Source: Cephalopachus bancanus
Lineage: Eukaryota > Chordata > Mammalia > Primates > Tarsiidae
Assembly: GCA_027257055.1 (NCBI GenBank)
Contig: JAPVLO010000619.1
Span: 1 to 64,000 of the forward strand
Direction: 5' to 3'
Length of the DNA: 64,000 bases
Shown here: positions 62,201 through 64,000 of the stretch, piece after piece
Layout: each line of letters starts with the position of its first letter
Numbering within the stretch: the first letter of the stretch is position 1
Position numbers and translations under genes: made by a program
The notes under the pieces: generated by a model
What the model was told of the DNA's origin: nothing
Database searches by the model: none
What the model saw: the letters and a program-made list of their open reading frames with translations, nothing else

Positions 62201-63088
62201 TTAGAAAAGGAAGGAAATACTCTCATGGAAATCAGAGCTGGCATCCAATTCCTGTACAAAACCCGAAACCCACAGGACTTAAGAGAGAAGATAGACAAAT
62301 GGGACCTTATTAAACTGACAAGCTTCTGCAAAGCCAAAGAAACCATCAAGAGAGCAGGGAGACAGCCTACAGACTGGGAAAAAGTATTTGCCAACTCTAG
62401 GTCTGACAAAGGCTTAACATCCTGGATCTATAAGGAACTGAAATGTACTGAAAAGAAGAAAACAAACAACCCCATTATAAAATGGGCAAAAGATATGAAC
62501 AGACACTTCACAAAAGAAGACATTCGAGCAGCCAACAAACACATGAAGAAATGCTCAACCTCACTAATCATCAGGGAGATGCAAATCAAAACCACACTGA
62601 GATACCACCTAACTCCAGTCAGAATGGCAATTATCAACAACTCAAAAAATAACAGCTCCTGGAGAGGGTGTGGTGAAAAGGGAACACTTCTACACTGTTG
62701 GTGGGAGTGTAAGCTAGTGCAACCTCTGTGGAAAGCAGTGTGGCGATTCCTGAAAGCTCTAAAAATTGACCTTCCATATGACCCTGCAATCCCCCTACTG
62801 GGAATATACCCTGAAGAACACAAATCACTCTATAAAAAAGATACCTGCACACGTATGTTTATAGCAGCGTTGTTCACAATAGCAAGAACCTGGAAACAAC
62901 CATGCTGCCCATCAAAAGTGGACTAGATTAAAAAAATGTGGTACATATACACGATGGAATACTACGCAGCCATAAAAAAGAACAAAATCATGAATTTCGC
63001 AGCAACCTGGATGGAACTAAAGTCTATAATACTGAATGACCTCTCACAGAAACAAAGATCAGAATATCACATATTCTCACTCATATAA
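59273..63088 (+). pseudogene. L1-C ORF2 (endonuclease/reverse transcriptase), multiply broken
   Basis: The nominal span of 1,272 codons including the stop matches mammalian ORF2 (about 1,275 aa). The apurinic-type endonuclease is intact in the first open piece (384 codons), with N14, E43, D145, D205, D229 and H230 in place. The RT motif YADD is at 61371-61382 and the C-terminal cysteine motif '[13 protein letters not shown]' near 62695-62733. Lesions: frameshifts near 60425 (A-rich run), near 60680 (A7 run), near 61415 and near 61796, plus nonsense codons near 61524 and at 62924-62926 (tag where L1-A has caa-gta-type coding sequence and L1-B/L1-C relatives suggest tgg). The net reading frame returns to that of the start. 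An endonuclease-only truncated product is conceivable, but nothing shows it is made. Confidence 0.9.
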
Positions 63089-63341
63089 TGGACCTTGAAA
63101 ATCCAATATAATACTATAAGAAAATGACTGACGGTACTGGGAAATTATGGGGGGGAGGGAGATGGGATTAACAGTAGCTAATATCTATCTGGGACTGGGA
63201 AAACACCTCTTATCAACAGGGTGCCTGAATGAAACGTAATTGTACACCTAACCCTTAATTGTACCCCACAAAACGATAATAAAAAATACTGATTAATTAT
63301 AAAAAAATAAATACAGAGATGAATGAATGGGAAAAAAAAAC
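63089..63341 (+). other. L1-C 3'UTR and tail
   Basis: Contains 'atgggggggagggagatggg', a G-rich run typical of L1 3'UTRs, then 'cacctaacccttaattgtac', 'cccacaaaacgataataaaa', a first A-rich stretch, about 25 bp of other sequence and a final A9 before the target duplication. Confidence 0.8.
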
Positions 63342-63349
63342 CGTCTACT

Positions 63350-64000
63350 ATATCTTCTTTTACTCTTGCTGAAGGAACCTTGCATTCAGTCTAAAACATC
63401 TTTTAAAAACCATTGTCCCATTTTTAAGTGCTTTTTTATTTGTTCTTTTCCCTTTAGTGTATAAGTTACTGAAAAATTCTAGTATCACACTTTCTAATTT
63501 TCTCTTTCCATCCTATCTTTAACACACCAACATGGTCTATCCACTAAAACTTCTCAAATCTGGGGAATTTCAATTCCCACATTACCCAAACCAATAATCA
63601 ATTTGAAGTAGTTATCTTGATATTATCATCAGTTTCCCCAAATATCACTTTAATACTTTTTATTTGACAGATAAAAGTAATAATGTAATTTCATTTTAAA
63701 ATAATTTTGAAAATTTTAATGTTGCTAACTTCACTTGAAAGTATTTCTCATTCCATTATTGGACCAATGATGCTTATTGACATTGAAAATACATATTGGA
63801 CAATTGGTTCCTTGGAGGTTGCTGGATTCAAATTTCTAACTTGAGTGGTTCTTTTACTTCAGGAAGATATGCATTTTTAACCAGGGATTGATTGCTCTCT
63901 ACGTGTTGATTCCTGACAAGAAAATTTTTAGTATATCTCAATATGTAGGGGAATGGGCAGTGTCCTTATTAGTAAAATAAAAGACAAAATTTTTCCCAGA
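63350..64000. other. flanking DNA, nothing recognised
   Basis: AT-rich sequence with no supported gene or repeat. Confidence 0.35.

Larger units (their letters stand above)
57048..63341 (+). mobile_element. LINE-1 element C, full-length, youngest of the three
   Basis: A complete L1 of 6.3 kb: GC-rich 5'UTR (57048-58234), intact ORF1, a full-span ORF2 of 3,816 nt that is broken by mutations, a 3'UTR and an A-tail. The target duplication is cgtctact at 57040-57047 and 63342-63349, longer if the preceding A-run is counted with one C inserted. The second A-run at the end lies after about 25 bp of non-L1-looking sequence (see findings). Confidence 0.93.

Overview
This is vertebrate, and specifically primate, nuclear DNA with no recognisable host gene. 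Almost everything that can be identified is repetitive. Dimeric 7SL-derived Alu SINEs point to a primate. The young Alus share an unusual consensus: 'gctcggtggctcagcctg', 'cctttgggaggctgagg', a linker with 'aataaatcaaaaaatcagcc', and an end in 'gactccaactca'. This differs from the lemur-type Alu and from the tRNA-fused galago/loris SINEs as I know them, so a tarsier is my best guess. That species call is an inference by exclusion.

Layout. 1-1195: flank with one young Alu. 1196-7314: a roughly 6.1 kb full-length but decayed LINE-1 (L1-A, +), itself hit by an Alu. 7315-19518: old sequence with worn Alus, MIR, old L1 fragments and DNA-transposon fossils between unrecognised stretches. 19556-46572: a large satellite array built on a TGAAA/TGAAC/TGAAT pentamer, about 22-23 kb without its insertions. 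It has higher-order organisation (periods of about 0.8 kb and 2.6-3.4 kb) and is interrupted by a composite L1 insertion (24475-26869), a truncated L1 and three Alus. 46573-47590: an old L1 ORF1 relic holding a tiny L1 3' end. 47600-56150: a second long L1 (L1-B, -), interrupted by an Alu and by a deleted class II (betaretrovirus-like) endogenous retrovirus at 51519-54524. 57048-63341: a third, full-length L1 (L1-C, +) with an intact ORF1, a multiply broken ORF2 and a GC-rich 5' end. 63350-64000: AT-rich flank with nothing recognised.

Nesting gives relative ages. The satellite is older than the L1s and Alus inside it. L1-B is older than the retrovirus and the Alu that cut it. L1-A is older than its Alu. 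Target-site duplications visible in the sequence support most of these insertions.

The most interesting points are the pentamer satellite with higher-order repeats, a 2.4 kb insertion in it that reads as one twin-primed L1 event with a long 3' transduction, and an endogenous retrovirus that keeps its 6-bp target duplication but only 28 bp of its 5' LTR while retaining an open transmembrane-envelope frame.
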